From NCBI RefSeq assembly GCF_018282095.1, contig NZ_CP074126.1, positions 933,501-997,500 on the forward strand: a stretch of DNA of 64,000 bases. The letters run 5' to 3'. The position numbers and the translations under genes were made by a program. Every line of letters starts with the position of its first letter. Position 1 is the stretch's first letter. The notes beneath the pieces are model-generated. The model was not told the DNA's origin. It searched no databases and saw only the letters and a program-made list of their open reading frames with translations. Below, piece by piece: positions 38,812-48,205 of the stretch. The stretch comes from Pseudovibrio brasiliensis. Lineage in GTDB: Bacteria; Pseudomonadota; Alphaproteobacteria; Rhizobiales; Stappiaceae.

Positions 38812-38844
38812 TTCCCGCAAACACACATTGCGGCTCGAAAAAAG

Positions 38845-38871
38845 ACCCCGGGGCGTAGCTCCGGGGTTTTT
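38845..38871 (+). terminator. Intrinsic terminator after adhE
   Basis: ACCCCGGGGC / GCTCCGGGGT make a 10-bp stem with one G-T pair and a GTA loop, followed by TTTT (the run continues the right arm's T). Confidence 0.88.
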
Positions 38872-38908
38872 CATTACATTGACGTCGGTATGATGCTAGG
38901 TTTTCACT

Positions 38909-39367
38909 ATGGAAATAAAGCAGCGCCAGTTTTCTTACCGGGATGATGCAAGTATCCCGCCTTTCCCTGATCAAGGGCCCGTATCTGTTATGGATGCCAG
39001 CTGTGGCCTTTGCGCTAAAGGTGCTGCCTGGATAGCAAGGAACGACCGAAATCAGGAGTTCCGGATTATTCCGCTACAGTCCAAGTTGGGAGAAGCACTA
39101 GCATCACATTATGGGCTTGATCCGGCCAATCCGTCGTCGTGGCTATTTCTGGAAAATGGAACTGCTTACACATCACTTGATGCATTTGTCCGAGTTGGAG
39201 AACGCCTTGGAGGAGTATGGAAGACGCTCCGCATCCTGATGATCTTACCAAAGCCATTGCGGGACAGGATGTATAGCGTGGTTGCGCGCAATCGCTATAA
39301 ATTTTTCGGCAGAACTGATCTGTGTTCTACGCAAGACCCGGAACTAAGAAAAAGGCTATTACTTTGA
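38909..39367 (+). CDS. DCC-type thiol-disulfide oxidoreductase family protein (DUF393)
   Basis: 152 residues with the DCC-family redox motif in the form MDASCGLCAKG (about residue 28-38) and the C-terminal RNRYKFFGRTDLCS region. Family members are thioredoxin-like proteins of unclear substrate. The stop overlaps the TTG start of the next gene (TTGA), with a ribosome site inside this gene, so the two are translationally coupled. Confidence 0.8.
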   Translation: MEIKQRQFSYRDDASIPPFPDQGPVSVMDASCGLCAKGAAWIARNDRNQEFRIIPLQSKLGEALASHYGLDPANPSSWLFLENGTAYTSLDAFVRVGERLGGVWKTLRILMILPKPLRDRMYSVVARNRYKFFGRTDLCSTQDPELRKRLLL

Positions 39368-41028
39368 AAATTTTATTGCTGGGTGGCTACGGCGTGTTTG
39401 GTGGCCGCCTAACTGAGCTGCTCTTGGATATTGAAGATCTTGAAGTTGTCATTTGCGGTCGAAATCAAAAGAAAGCGGAAGAGTTTTGCAACACACACAG
39501 CGGTAATGCGACTCTTACGCCGTTAGGTTTGGATCGCGCTGAAATTGGGGCTCAGCTTCCGGTACTCCAGCCCGATGTTGTCATCGACGCTTCTGGTCCT
39601 TTTCAGGCCTATGGAAACGATAAGTATGCGACGATTGAAGCTTGTTTGTCGGCAAAAGTGAACTATCTCGACTTTGCAGATGCCGCAGACTTTGTTTTTG
39701 GTGTTTCCAAGTTTGATGAACAGGCGAAGGCTGCCGGGATCTTTGTGATTTCAGGAGTGAGCAGCTTTCCCGTGTTGACCGCCAGCGTTCTTCGGGAGCT
39801 CTCAAAGTCCATGGAGATCCAGAGAGTTACAGGTGGCATTGCACCTTCTCCATACGCAGGTGTTGGCCTCAATGTCATGCGCGCTGTAGTCGGGTATGCT
39901 GGGTCTCCCATCACGCTGTTTCGTGATGGCAAACGGCACCAGGCAACTGGCTTGGCAGAGACACTACGCTACACCATCTCCGTCCCAGGAAAGCTCCCTT
40001 TAAGAAACACTCATTTCTCGCTTGTGGATGTACCTGATCTTCAAGTGCTGCCACCTGAACATCCAACAATGCAGTCGATCTGGATGGGGGCTGGCCCAAT
40101 CCCAGAGATTTTGCATAGAATGTTGAACTGGATGGCGCATGCACGGGCAGCTCTGAAACTTCCTTCATTTGAACCATTGTCACCGCTCTTTTACTGGGTT
40201 TTGAACTTACTCAAACACGGTGAACATCGGGGCGGCATGTTTATCCATGTACATGGCTCAGCGGATGGGAAGCCTACGGAAAAGTCGTGGCACATGCTCG
40301 CTGAGGGAGATGATGGCCCATATATTCCTTCCATGGCGATCGAAGCTGTCATTCGCAAAATGCTTGCTGGCGATAATCCCAAGATTGGTGCGAGATCAGC
40401 TACCAAAGAGCTGGAGCTGAATGACTACGCCAAGTTATTCGAGAATAGGCCGATAACCATGGGCTTTCGTCAGTCTCAGGACGAGAAGACGCCATTTAGG
40501 CAAGTCCTTGGCTCTGCGTTTGATCTTCTCCCCACTCCTCTCAAGGCGTTTCATAGCGTGGAGTGTGAGCAAACTTGGCAAGGGCGAGCTGAAGTTCGTC
40601 GGGGCAGTGGATTTTTTGCAAGATTGATTGGAAGGTTGTTCGGCTTTCCTCAAGCCACAAAGTCAGCAACAGTAAGCGTCACTCAGTTGCCAGCAGAAGG
40701 TGGGCAGGAGTGGATCAGAACTTTTGATGGGAAGACATTCAAGTCATCTCTAAAAGCTGGTTCAGGCAAAAGCAGTCATTTGATGGTTGAGCAGTTTGGA
40801 CCAGTGAAAGTCGCTTTGGCACTTGTTTTGGAAGATGGAAAACTGCGCTTTATACCGCGTCGCTGGTCACTCTACTCAATCCCTATGCCGGGCTTCTTAC
40901 TGCCACGTGGAAATACCGTTGAAGAAGAAAAAGATGGCCGTTTTTCTTTCGATGTAGAGATCTCAGCTCCATTTGTCGGTCATATCGTATCTTACAAAGG
41001 GATCTTGGAGCCTCTTGCGCAGAGCTGA
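39364..41028 (+). CDS. Saccharopine dehydrogenase-like NAD(P)-binding protein with C-terminal DUF4166-type domain
   Basis: 554 residues. I place the start at TTG 39364, eight bases after AAAAAGG and overlapping the previous stop. The Rossmann fold begins at once (KILLLGGYGVFGGRLTELLL), followed by VVICGRNQKKAEEF and VVIDASGPFQAYG. The last 180 residues (from about LGSAFDLLPTPLKAFHSVE) look like the DUF4166 domain often fused to this fold, containing VEQFGPVKVALAL and IPRRWSLYSIPMPGFLLP. Reaction unknown. Coupling to the DUF393 gene hints at a shared process. Confidence 0.78.
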   Translation: MKILLLGGYGVFGGRLTELLLDIEDLEVVICGRNQKKAEEFCNTHSGNATLTPLGLDRAEIGAQLPVLQPDVVIDASGPFQAYGNDKYATIEACLSAKVNYLDFADAADFVFGVSKFDEQAKAAGIFVISGVSSFPVLTASVLRELSKSMEIQRVTGGIAPSPYAGVGLNVMRAVVGYAGSPITLFRDGKRHQATGLAETLRYTISVPGKLPLRNTHFSLVDVPDLQVLPPEHPTMQSIWMGAGPIPEILHRMLNWMAHARAALKLPSFEPLSPLFYWVLNLLKHGEHRGGMFIHVHGSADGKPTEKSWHMLAEGDDGPYIPSMAIEAVIRKMLAGDNPKIGARSATKELELNDYAKLFENRPITMGFRQSQDEKTPFRQVLGSAFDLLPTPLKAFHSVECEQTWQGRAEVRRGSGFFARLIGRLFGFPQATKSATVSVTQLPAEGGQEWIRTFDGKTFKSSLKAGSGKSSHLMVEQFGPVKVALALVLEDGKLRFIPRRWSLYSIPMPGFLLPRGNTVEEEKDGRFSFDVEISAPFVGHIVSYKGILEPLAQS

Positions 41029-41036
41029 GAGCACTA

Positions 41037-42422
41037 TCAAAGATTACACATCACATCCGCGAGGATTTCGTAGGTGATGGGGTTGCCCATTTGGCTGACG
41101 TTGAAGCGCATGAACTGGCCCATGGATTGGGTTGGGCTGAAGACGTCGCCGGGGGCGAGTACCATGTTTTCCTGCAAGGCTGCGCGGGCAAGGTCAGCTG
41201 AATCAATGCCTTCGGGCAGAGAGCACCAAAGGTAAAAACCTCCCTCGGGCATCAGCCAGGTCTGAATACCCAACTCGGCAAGGTTGGCGGAAACCTCGCG
41301 CCGTGTTTTGGCAAGGCGGCGGCGAAGAGCTTCCATGTGCTTGCGATAAGAACCATCACTCAGGCAGGAATGAATGAGTTCAGTCGCGATCGGGCTTGGG
41401 CCGCCGAAGCTTGTCGCGACCTGCAGATCAATCAGCGCCTCAACCCAGTCAGGCCTTGCTGCGATGTAACCACAACGCACTGAGGCAGAGAGTGTTTTGG
41501 AGAAGCTGCCGAGACGAATGACGCGATCAAACCCGCCAAGAGCTGTCAGGCGAGGTGTGGTCTCTGGCAAAAACTCAGCAAACACATCATCTTCAACAAG
41601 GATGAGATCATGCCGAGAGGCAATCGTCAGGATCTTATGCGCAGACTGCGGAGAAAGGGTAACGCCCGTTGGGTTGTGCAGGGACGAGTTGGAGATATAA
41701 AACCGTGGCTTATGTTCGATGATTGCTTGCTCAAACTCGTCAAAGTTCACGCCTGTTCTGGTGCAGGGAATGCTCACAATCTCAGCCTGATGTGCCTTAA
41801 GGATAGCCTGAAAATTGAAGTAACACGGATCACTCACCAGCACCTTGTCTCCGGGGCGCAGCAGCAGGCGGCACACCAGATCGATAGACTGGGTCGCAGA
41901 GCCTGTCAGCAAAATCTGGTTGGGATCAACCTCAATCCCTTCAGCTGCAAACTGTCGGGCTTGCAGGCGGCGTAGGTTAGCTGCTCCGCGCGTGCTGGCA
42001 TAATCTGAAAGCAGATGATCATCCGCCTTGCTCAGATTACGGATAGCTTTGCGTAGCGAGGCATTGGGCATCCAGTCAGCAGGCATCCAGCCGCATCCGG
42101 GCTTCAGCATATCCACGCCAGTATCCAGTGATTGCCGGGAAACCCAGAAAGGATCGATTTCACGATCCAGAAGCGGCCCGATCTCGGCAATCGTAAAGGG
42201 CTGCGTTTTGGGTGAAACATAAAAACCGGAACCTTTGCGCGCGAAGATGATGCCTTCTGCCGCAAGTCGGTCATACGCTTCCACCACCGTCGAAGGGGAG
42301 ACATTCATGGTCGAGGCGAAGCCGCGGATACTGGGCAGTTTCTCGCCCGGCTCCAGAGCACGACTGCTGATCTTGCTGCGCACCGCCTGCATCACGCGTT
42401 GTGTTTGCTGCCCATAACTCAT
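41037..42422 (-). CDS. MocR/PdxR-type regulator: GntR winged helix fused to aminotransferase fold
   Basis: 461 residues from the ATG at 42422. The N-terminal winged helix (about 5-72) has LPSIRGFASTMNVSPSTVVEAYDRLAAEG. The fold-I aminotransferase domain (about 100-460) has the PLP-binding stretch LGSFSKTLSASVRCGYIA with the lysine, and SNSSLHNPTGVTLSP. MocR proteins use PLP as cofactor or sensor. It is divergent from an EamA transporter across about 118 bp that hold a perfect palindrome, so it very likely controls that transporter. Confidence 0.92.
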   Translation of the reverse strand: MSYGQQTQRVMQAVRSKISSRALEPGEKLPSIRGFASTMNVSPSTVVEAYDRLAAEGIIFARKGSGFYVSPKTQPFTIAEIGPLLDREIDPFWVSRQSLDTGVDMLKPGCGWMPADWMPNASLRKAIRNLSKADDHLLSDYASTRGAANLRRLQARQFAAEGIEVDPNQILLTGSATQSIDLVCRLLLRPGDKVLVSDPCYFNFQAILKAHQAEIVSIPCTRTGVNFDEFEQAIIEHKPRFYISNSSLHNPTGVTLSPQSAHKILTIASRHDLILVEDDVFAEFLPETTPRLTALGGFDRVIRLGSFSKTLSASVRCGYIAARPDWVEALIDLQVATSFGGPSPIATELIHSCLSDGSYRKHMEALRRRLAKTRREVSANLAELGIQTWLMPEGGFYLWCSLPEGIDSADLARAALQENMVLAPGDVFSPTQSMGQFMRFNVSQMGNPITYEILADVMCNL

Positions 42423-42458
42423 TTTACATCTCACCTGCTGTATCGATGATTGTAGCAG

Positions 42459-42472
42459 TACAGTTTGCTGTA
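42459..42472. promoter_or_regulatory. Palindrome TACAG-TTTG-CTGTA in the MocR/EamA divergent promoter
   Basis: A perfect 5-bp-arm inverted repeat, with further CTGTA/TGTAG-like half sites around it (42437-42456). It lies 37 bp from the MocR start and 69 bp from the transporter start. Candidate operator of the MocR-type protein. Confidence 0.55.
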
Positions 42473-42540
42473 ATTGTATTGTTTTGTGGCTGTTGTGCCT
42501 AGCCCCTCCTCAGTAAAAAAGCAAAAAACGGAGGGACCTC

Positions 42541-43416
42541 ATGCAAGTATCACTGGCACAGCGCAGCTCCGCCGGGTGGGGCAACGGCCTGCTCGGCGTT
42601 ATCATTTTCAGCGGTTCACTGCCCGCAACACGCGTTGCAGTTGGTGGTTTTGAGCCATTTTTCCTGACCAGCACACGTGCCGTCATCGCAGCGCTTCTTG
42701 CAACCGCCTTTCTGGGGTTGATGCGCCAACCACTCCCAAAACGGCAGGATCTCACATCCCTGGCTGTTGTGGCACTTGGTGTGGTGATCGGCTTTCCACT
42801 GCTGTCGTCACTGGCTCTACAGCAAATGACAGCAGCACAGTCACTCGTCCTGATGGGCCTTCTGCCACTCTCAACCGCAATCTTCGCAGTGGTGCGGGGA
42901 GGGGAGCGACCAAAGCCGCTGTTCTGGGTGTTCTCTGGTGTGGGCAGCCTTGCAGTCGCCACCTTCGCCCTTTCGCAAAATGGTGAGGGTTCCCTGCTGG
43001 GCTCGCTCTACATGTTCGGCGCGATCATGGTGTGCGGACTAGGCTATGCAGAAGGCGCAACGCTCTCCAGAAAACTGGGCGGATGGCAGGTTATCTCCTG
43101 GGCGCTCGTGCTGGCCCTGCCGGTGATGCTGATCGCATCCATCACAAGCCTACCTGCAGAGTTTCCGCCAATCACCTCTAAAGCATGGGTCGGACTGGCC
43201 TACGTCTCCGTGTTTTCCATGCTGGTGGGCTTCATCTTCTGGTATCGCGGGCTGGCCATTGGAGGCGCCGCTGGTGTCGGCCAACTTATGCTCCTGCAAC
43301 CCTTCTTTGGCCTCATGCTCGCTGCTCTCCTGCTTCAGGAAAGCATCTCCTCCATGATGATCGCAGCCACAGTCGTTGTCGTGGGATGCGTTGTCGGCGC
43401 CAAGAAGTATGTGTGA
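42541..43416 (+). CDS. EamA/DMT-family membrane exporter
   Basis: 291 residues with ten predicted membrane segments in two EamA repeats (about 10-140 and 155-285), GGGSL-like ends missing but with EPFFLTSTRAVIAALL and GLAIGGAAGVGQLMLLQPFFGLMLA. The ATG follows GGAGGG by five bases. DMT proteins often export amino acids or metabolites. The divergent MocR gene suggests induction by an amine or amino acid-like effector. Confidence 0.85.
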   Translation: MQVSLAQRSSAGWGNGLLGVIIFSGSLPATRVAVGGFEPFFLTSTRAVIAALLATAFLGLMRQPLPKRQDLTSLAVVALGVVIGFPLLSSLALQQMTAAQSLVLMGLLPLSTAIFAVVRGGERPKPLFWVFSGVGSLAVATFALSQNGEGSLLGSLYMFGAIMVCGLGYAEGATLSRKLGGWQVISWALVLALPVMLIASITSLPAEFPPITSKAWVGLAYVSVFSMLVGFIFWYRGLAIGGAAGVGQLMLLQPFFGLMLAALLLQESISSMMIAATVVVVGCVVGAKKYV

Positions 43417-43463
43417 ATGAAGGTCGAGAGCAGGCCAAACCAACAGCCTGCTCTCGGCTAATC

Positions 43464-44465
43464 TTAAATGCGGCGCAGTACCTGCATAATGGTTGCACCC
43501 GGCTCACGCAATGGCGTGGTGCATACGGAAAGCACGCGGCCATCACAAGGTGCTGAGTACTCTGCCACAACATCACCGAAGGCATTGGTCATGGTGGCGA
43601 CAGGCTGGCCCTTGGTCACATCCTGATTGAGCTTAACCAGAACTCGCGCAAAACCACCCTGATCTGCGGTGACAGACACCTCTTCATTGCCCACATAAGT
43701 CTCGATGCCGAGCAAGTCGACTTTGCCTGCAATCATCTTGTAGTCCACCATGGTGTTCAGGATGCCCTGTACACCGCGGCGGGTCATGTCCGGATCAAAC
43801 ACATTGGCGCAGCCCAGCTCGACCGTGAGCGATGGAATGCCAGCACGAACCAGCTCAGTTTCAACCGAACCGTCGATGCCATCATCTTCCAAAATCTGGT
43901 CTGCTGGTTGAAGCGCTGCCAGACGGCACACATCTGCACTGCGGAAGTCAGCGAACATGAAGAATGGAAAGGCCGTTCCGGTGGAATCCGTGTGCAGATC
44001 CAGAAAGATATCCGCATTGTCCATGTAAAGATTATGCCACAGCGCATACGCAAAACGGCTGCCCGCATTGGAGCTTGTCGCATCGCCAGGCATCATCCGG
44101 TTGAGGTTCGTAAACGTCTGCGTCTCGTTCTGGGAAGGATAGTAGCGGGAAGCCAGCTGCATACCCGGAGGGTTCGCTCCCGGCACCATAATGACTGTGC
44201 CCTTCAGCATCGCTGGATCAAGATGCGGCAGCAGCTTGTGGATCACGTCAACACCCTGAACCTCATCCCCATGCAGCGTCGACTGAATGAAAAGCTTTTT
44301 CCCCGGCTCAGACCCTTTAATCACAATCACCGGCACACGGTGGTAATTGCCCAGGGAGTCGGTGGTCGCTTTAAAGAAAAAACGGTGCTTGCCAGCCCCA
44401 AGCTCATCAACACTGAGCTTCTCGATTACCGATACACCATCAATGATATCATTTGTTGTTTTCAT
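43464..44465 (-). CDS. Succinylglutamate desuccinylase/aspartoacylase-family zinc deacylase
   Basis: 333 residues of the M14-like AstE/AspA family. The zinc site is visible as STLHGDEVQG (His and Glu) and DIFLDLHTDSTG (His), and LTVELGCANVFDPD holds the later catalytic glutamate. The C-terminal 80 residues form a small beta domain (GGFARVLVKLNQDVTKGQPVA) as in related deacylases. It removes an acyl group from an amino acid or diamine; substrate unknown. It lies tail to tail with the EamA gene. Confidence 0.85.
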   Translation of the reverse strand: MKTTNDIIDGVSVIEKLSVDELGAGKHRFFFKATTDSLGNYHRVPVIVIKGSEPGKKLFIQSTLHGDEVQGVDVIHKLLPHLDPAMLKGTVIMVPGANPPGMQLASRYYPSQNETQTFTNLNRMMPGDATSSNAGSRFAYALWHNLYMDNADIFLDLHTDSTGTAFPFFMFADFRSADVCRLAALQPADQILEDDGIDGSVETELVRAGIPSLTVELGCANVFDPDMTRRGVQGILNTMVDYKMIAGKVDLLGIETYVGNEEVSVTADQGGFARVLVKLNQDVTKGQPVATMTNAFGDVVAEYSAPCDGRVLSVCTTPLREPGATIMQVLRRI

Positions 44466-44629
44466 GAGAGAAACCTATCCCGCCAGCAGCACGATGAACA
44501 AGTGAGTTTACGTCAAAGCTCACATAGTTGTTGTGAGGCTCCTGGCCAATACAGGCACCTTCATTGACTTCTCAGTCTCATCGCAGTATCTCACATTGTA
44601 TACTGATGTATTCATTTTAAAGTGCCTCC

Positions 44630-45403
44630 ATGACGATTACCAGTGAACACGCATTTTCGGGCTTGCAGAAGATTTACGATCAAGCCCGTCCACGCTACCC
44701 GCAAAAGGCGTTGGAGCGGATTGTTGATCTGCTGGCAGCGTCCAGAGGGGCAGAGCAAGGGAGCTTGCTGGATGTTGGCTGCGGTACTGGCATCTTAACC
44801 CGCCAACTTCTGGAACTCGCCCCGCAAAACAAATTCACCGGCTGCGATGTGAATGAAGACATGCTCTCTCAGGCAAGAGAGCAGGATGCTGACTGCACAA
44901 TCTCTTGGCATCAATCCCATGCAGAACAACTGCCGTTTCAAGACAATGCCTTCCACCTGATCACCGTCGCGCAAGCGGTTCAATGGTTTGATCGGCCAAG
45001 ATTTTATGAGGAAGCACAGCGCCTTCTCATCAAAGGCGGACACCTCGTCATCATCGAAAACAACCGTCAGCTGCAAGGCAGTGCGTTCATGGATGCCTAC
45101 GAAACACTGATCGAGGCGCACAACAGCACGTACTCCAGAGACTACCGCAAGTTCGACTATGCTCAGGAAATGGCACAGGCAGGCTTCGCAGACACACAGA
45201 TCCAAAGCTTCCCTTGGTCCCGCACGCTCTCCCATGATGAGTTCGTCGAAATGGCCAAGAGCTCCTCAAAGGTGCAAGCTGCGATCAAAGCAAGCAATGG
45301 GGCCTTCCTGAAAGAGCTCAACATCATCCTGCAAGATCATTGGGCGGAGGGAGAGCCAGTTGTAATCGAATACGCAACAAAGGTCTTCAGCGGACGGGGC
45401 TGA
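44630..45403 (+). CDS. Class I SAM-dependent methyltransferase
   Basis: 257 residues. The SAM-binding motif I LLDVGCGTGILTRQL is near residue 45, followed by GCDVNEDML, and LITVAQAVQWFDRP resembles the ubiquinone/trans-aconitate-type branch (Methyltransf_11). Substrate unknown. Single gene, divergent from the deacylase gene. Confidence 0.85.
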   Translation: MTITSEHAFSGLQKIYDQARPRYPQKALERIVDLLAASRGAEQGSLLDVGCGTGILTRQLLELAPQNKFTGCDVNEDMLSQAREQDADCTISWHQSHAEQLPFQDNAFHLITVAQAVQWFDRPRFYEEAQRLLIKGGHLVIIENNRQLQGSAFMDAYETLIEAHNSTYSRDYRKFDYAQEMAQAGFADTQIQSFPWSRTLSHDEFVEMAKSSSKVQAAIKASNGAFLKELNIILQDHWAEGEPVVIEYATKVFSGRG

Positions 45404-45508
45404 GACTATTGAGAAGCTCAGGCAAATCGACCAAAGCTGCTTAAACCAATGCAAAGACTATCTTCTTAGAGTGAGGACGCATCATAACCTGAGGGCGATC
45501 CACTGAGC

Positions 45509-46735
45509 ATGATAGGTGGGAGACGCCAAGACAGAAACGGCCCAATGTCCTATCAGAACCTGACTGTTATCTTTGCAGTGGTCTTTTTGTACAGCGTCAT
45601 GAGCAGGCGGCTGGAGCAAAAACCGGTCAACGGAGCATTGCTGTTCTGCATCATCGGCTTTCTGCTTGGCAACGATGGGTTGGAGTGGTTTCAGGTCAAA
45701 CTGACCAATGAGTCCATCAAGACACTTGCAGAGCTGGCCCTTGCCATCGTTCTGTTCACCGACGCGGCCAAAGCCAATCTCAAGGTTCTTGCAACCAACA
45801 TAGATCTGCCACGACGCCTCCTGTTGATCGGCCTTCCCCTGACAATCCTCTTTGGTATTGGAACAGGAATGGCCTTGCTGCCGGAACTGCCGATAATTGA
45901 GGTCGCCATCCTCGCGGCCCTGCTGGCGCCAACAGATGCGGCTCTGGGCAAAGCCGTTGTGACTGACCCGTCAGTGCCTGCAAAGATCAGAGGAACCCTC
46001 AACGCAGAAAGCGGGCTGAACGACGGTATCTGCGTACCCATTGTGTTTTCACTTCTGCCAATCGCAGCCGACCCATCCCTGATCACCCACCTGAACAAAA
46101 TGGCTGCCCAGCTTCTTGCCGAACAGATTGGGTTAGGCGTTCTTGTCGGGATTGGCATTGCCACGCTGGCCGGGCAGATCATCGACTACTCTTTCCAGAG
46201 TAAAGAGCAATCCAAAACGTGGGAGCAGGTGACTGTCGTAGCCCTTGCTATCTGCTGCTTCTCCGTTGCTCAGCTAGCAGGGGGAAGTGGCTTCATCGCG
46301 GCCTTTGTGGGTGGCATCGTCTTCGGATGGCTAGAGAAGCCCTACAAAGAACAGCTGCTGGACTCGGCAGAGGGAATAGGGGACTCGCTTTCCCTCATGA
46401 CGTGGCTCATCTTCGGCGCCGCTATAATCGGCTCTATCCTGCACGAGTTCACTTGGGAAATCCTCGCCTATTCCATCCTCAGTCTGACGCTGGTCAGAAT
46501 TCTGCCGGTCTATCTGGTGTTGCGGGGCGAGCCCCTGAGCACAAAAGAGAAGCTGTTCATCGGCTGGTTCGGTCCGCGCGGTTTAGCAAGCATTGTGTTC
46601 GCCATCGTGGTGCTGGATGCAAACCTGCCGGGCAGCTCCGTGATTGCGTCAACGGCGGTCACCACCATCGGCCTCAGTGTCATTCTACATGGAATAACCG
46701 CGCATTCCTTCATCAAGGCATTGAAGAAGAAATAG
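45509..46735 (+). CDS. Cation:proton antiporter, CPA1 family
   Basis: 408 residues from the ATG at 45509 (or 396 from the ATG at 45545, which removes a charged N-terminal stretch). About 12 hydrophobic segments. The ion-site motifs LLAPTDAALGKAVVTD and LNAESGLNDGICVPIV are those of NhaP-type Na+/H+ antiporters, and FIGWFGPRGLASIVFAI is the conserved late helix. Likely role: sodium and pH homeostasis, in keeping with a marine host. Confidence 0.88.
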   Translation: MIGGRRQDRNGPMSYQNLTVIFAVVFLYSVMSRRLEQKPVNGALLFCIIGFLLGNDGLEWFQVKLTNESIKTLAELALAIVLFTDAAKANLKVLATNIDLPRRLLLIGLPLTILFGIGTGMALLPELPIIEVAILAALLAPTDAALGKAVVTDPSVPAKIRGTLNAESGLNDGICVPIVFSLLPIAADPSLITHLNKMAAQLLAEQIGLGVLVGIGIATLAGQIIDYSFQSKEQSKTWEQVTVVALAICCFSVAQLAGGSGFIAAFVGGIVFGWLEKPYKEQLLDSAEGIGDSLSLMTWLIFGAAIIGSILHEFTWEILAYSILSLTLVRILPVYLVLRGEPLSTKEKLFIGWFGPRGLASIVFAIVVLDANLPGSSVIASTAVTTIGLSVILHGITAHSFIKALKKK

Positions 46736-46776
46736 AATAAGGCTGGCAAGAACAAGCCTTGCCAGCACATAATGGC

Positions 46777-47463
46777 CTAATCCGCCATCTTGGAATTCAG
46801 CGCTTCATTGTTCGGGAAGTGCCGCAGACCCTCCGTCCAGATTTCTCTGGCCGTCAGAAAATCCCGCTTCCGCTCATAAATCGCCCCCAGCACAAGATAG
46901 GGGTACACATGATGCCAGTTGGACTTGGTCTTCTGCTGCGCCTCAATCATGGACTTCAGGATCTTGATGGAAGAAGCCTCCAGATTCCGCTCCTTTGAAA
47001 AGCCGTAGAGCGTTGCTTTGCCAAGCCATCCACCCCAGCAGGTGTTATCCTTACTCAACGCCAGGTCATAATACTCATCCGCTGCGGTCGTCAGCTGGGC
47101 CATGTCGCCTTCATCCTCTGAAATGTAAGCACCGTAGGTCAGCAGCATGCCATACCGCGAGATGAGCTCCGGATTGCTTTTCTCTGAGATCTCCTTTTCG
47201 AACATCTCAACCATCTTCAAAAAGCTTTTGGATTTCACCAGCCGCACCACCAGAAGCTCCCCTTCAGGGCTCCAGAGAGATGTGGTTTTAATCTTCTTCA
47301 GCCCCTGTTCAGGGCTGACATGTTGATGTGTTGCTTCGTTGCGATCCCACGAAAAAGCCCAGGGCACCCAAGGGGCAGCATGTGCAGGCAAGCTGAACAA
47401 CGCCCCGGCAAAAAGAGGCAGTGCCACAACGCAAGCGTGGGACAATATTTTGATAATACTCAT
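46777..47463 (-). CDS. Secreted protein with TPR-like helices
   Basis: 228 residues with a signal peptide (ILSHACVVALPLFAGALFSLPAHA, shown in parts; cleavage after AHA near residue 29). The mature part is mostly helical, with repeat-like segments such as AADEYYDLALSKDNTCWGGWL and LVLGAIYERKRDFLTAREIW typical of tetratricopeptide folds. Probably periplasmic. No partner is evident; it faces the antiporter gene and is divergent from a TetR regulator. Confidence 0.75.
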   Translation of the reverse strand: MSIIKILSHACVVALPLFAGALFSLPAHAAPWVPWAFSWDRNEATHQHVSPEQGLKKIKTTSLWSPEGELLVVRLVKSKSFLKMVEMFEKEISEKSNPELISRYGMLLTYGAYISEDEGDMAQLTTAADEYYDLALSKDNTCWGGWLGKATLYGFSKERNLEASSIKILKSMIEAQQKTKSNWHHVYPYLVLGAIYERKRDFLTAREIWTEGLRHFPNNEALNSKMAD

Positions 47464-47537
47464 TAAATATCCATTGTATTGATATCAGTCATGGGCTTTG
47501 AACCTTCTTATTTCCTGCGAAAATTACAGGACCTTTA

Positions 47538-47575
47538 TTGACAGTTGTGTATTAAATGATACATATACGTATCAT
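47538..47575 (+). promoter_or_regulatory. Promoter and overlapping palindromic operator of the TetR gene
   Basis: TTGACA (47538-47543) is a perfect -35, with weak -10 candidates near 47560-47567. The 20-bp palindrome formed by ATGATAC (47556-47562), a 6-nt centre and GTATCAT (47569-47575) covers the -10 and predicted start of transcription, and touches the ATG at 47574. This suggests autorepression and a very short or absent leader. Confidence 0.6.
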
Positions 47576-48158
47576 GTCAATACCATTGAACAACACCACT
47601 AAAGATAAGCTGCTGGAAGCAGCCGTGCGCGTGCTCAACATGCAGCCACGGGCTTCCTTGGCAGATATTGCAGAAGCCGCAGGCGTCAAACGCGTTACTC
47701 TCCACCGTGTCATTGGCACCCGTGAGGAATTGCTGCGTGACGTGGCTCTCCGCGCTTTGGAGCAGATGGATGAAGCCTGCTACTCAGCCGTAAAAGGCAA
47801 GCGCAAAGCATTTGAACAGCTCAAAGCCATTGTAGGCGCTCTGGTGCCTTATGCAGATTCCTGTCACTTCCTCTGGAAGAATCCCGACGTGTGGGATGAT
47901 CCTGAAATTGCGAGAGAAATCAAGCGCCACGATCAGGAACTCTGTGACTTAATTGATCGCGCAAAAGCAGAAGGCGACATTCTCTCCTTCATTCCAAACA
48001 GCTGGATCATCGCTTCGCTGGACGCTGTTCTGTATGCCGCGGCAAGTACCGCAAAGGCAGGCAACATCGCCACCAACGACGCCAGCGCCCTTGCCATCCA
48101 AACCCTCTTTGGCGGCATAACAAAGAAGGTCAAAGGCACCGCACTGGCAGGGGCATAA
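47574..48158 (+). CDS. TetR-family transcription regulator
   Basis: 194 residues from the ATG at 47574. An ATG at 47556 lies inside the palindromic operator and probably upstream of the transcription start, so it is not used. The HTH (about 8-55) reads TKDKLLEAAVRVLNMQPRAS, then DIAEAAGVKRVTLHRVIGTREELL. The C-terminal domain is helical with no ligand clue. It is followed 47 bp later by the DUF418-like membrane protein gene, which it may control. Confidence 0.86.
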   Translation: MSIPLNNTTKDKLLEAAVRVLNMQPRASLADIAEAAGVKRVTLHRVIGTREELLRDVALRALEQMDEACYSAVKGKRKAFEQLKAIVGALVPYADSCHFLWKNPDVWDDPEIAREIKRHDQELCDLIDRAKAEGDILSFIPNSWIIASLDAVLYAAASTAKAGNIATNDASALAIQTLFGGITKKVKGTALAGA

Positions 48159-48205
48159 GCGTAGGGCAGACAGCATAAACACACGTAAGACAGGGTGAAA
48201 ACGTG

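Noticed and set aside
36940..38874. 644-codon open frame on the minus strand
   Set aside because: It lies entirely antisense to adhE, has a cysteine- and histidine-rich composition unlike a folded protein, and arises from the strong codon bias of adhE.
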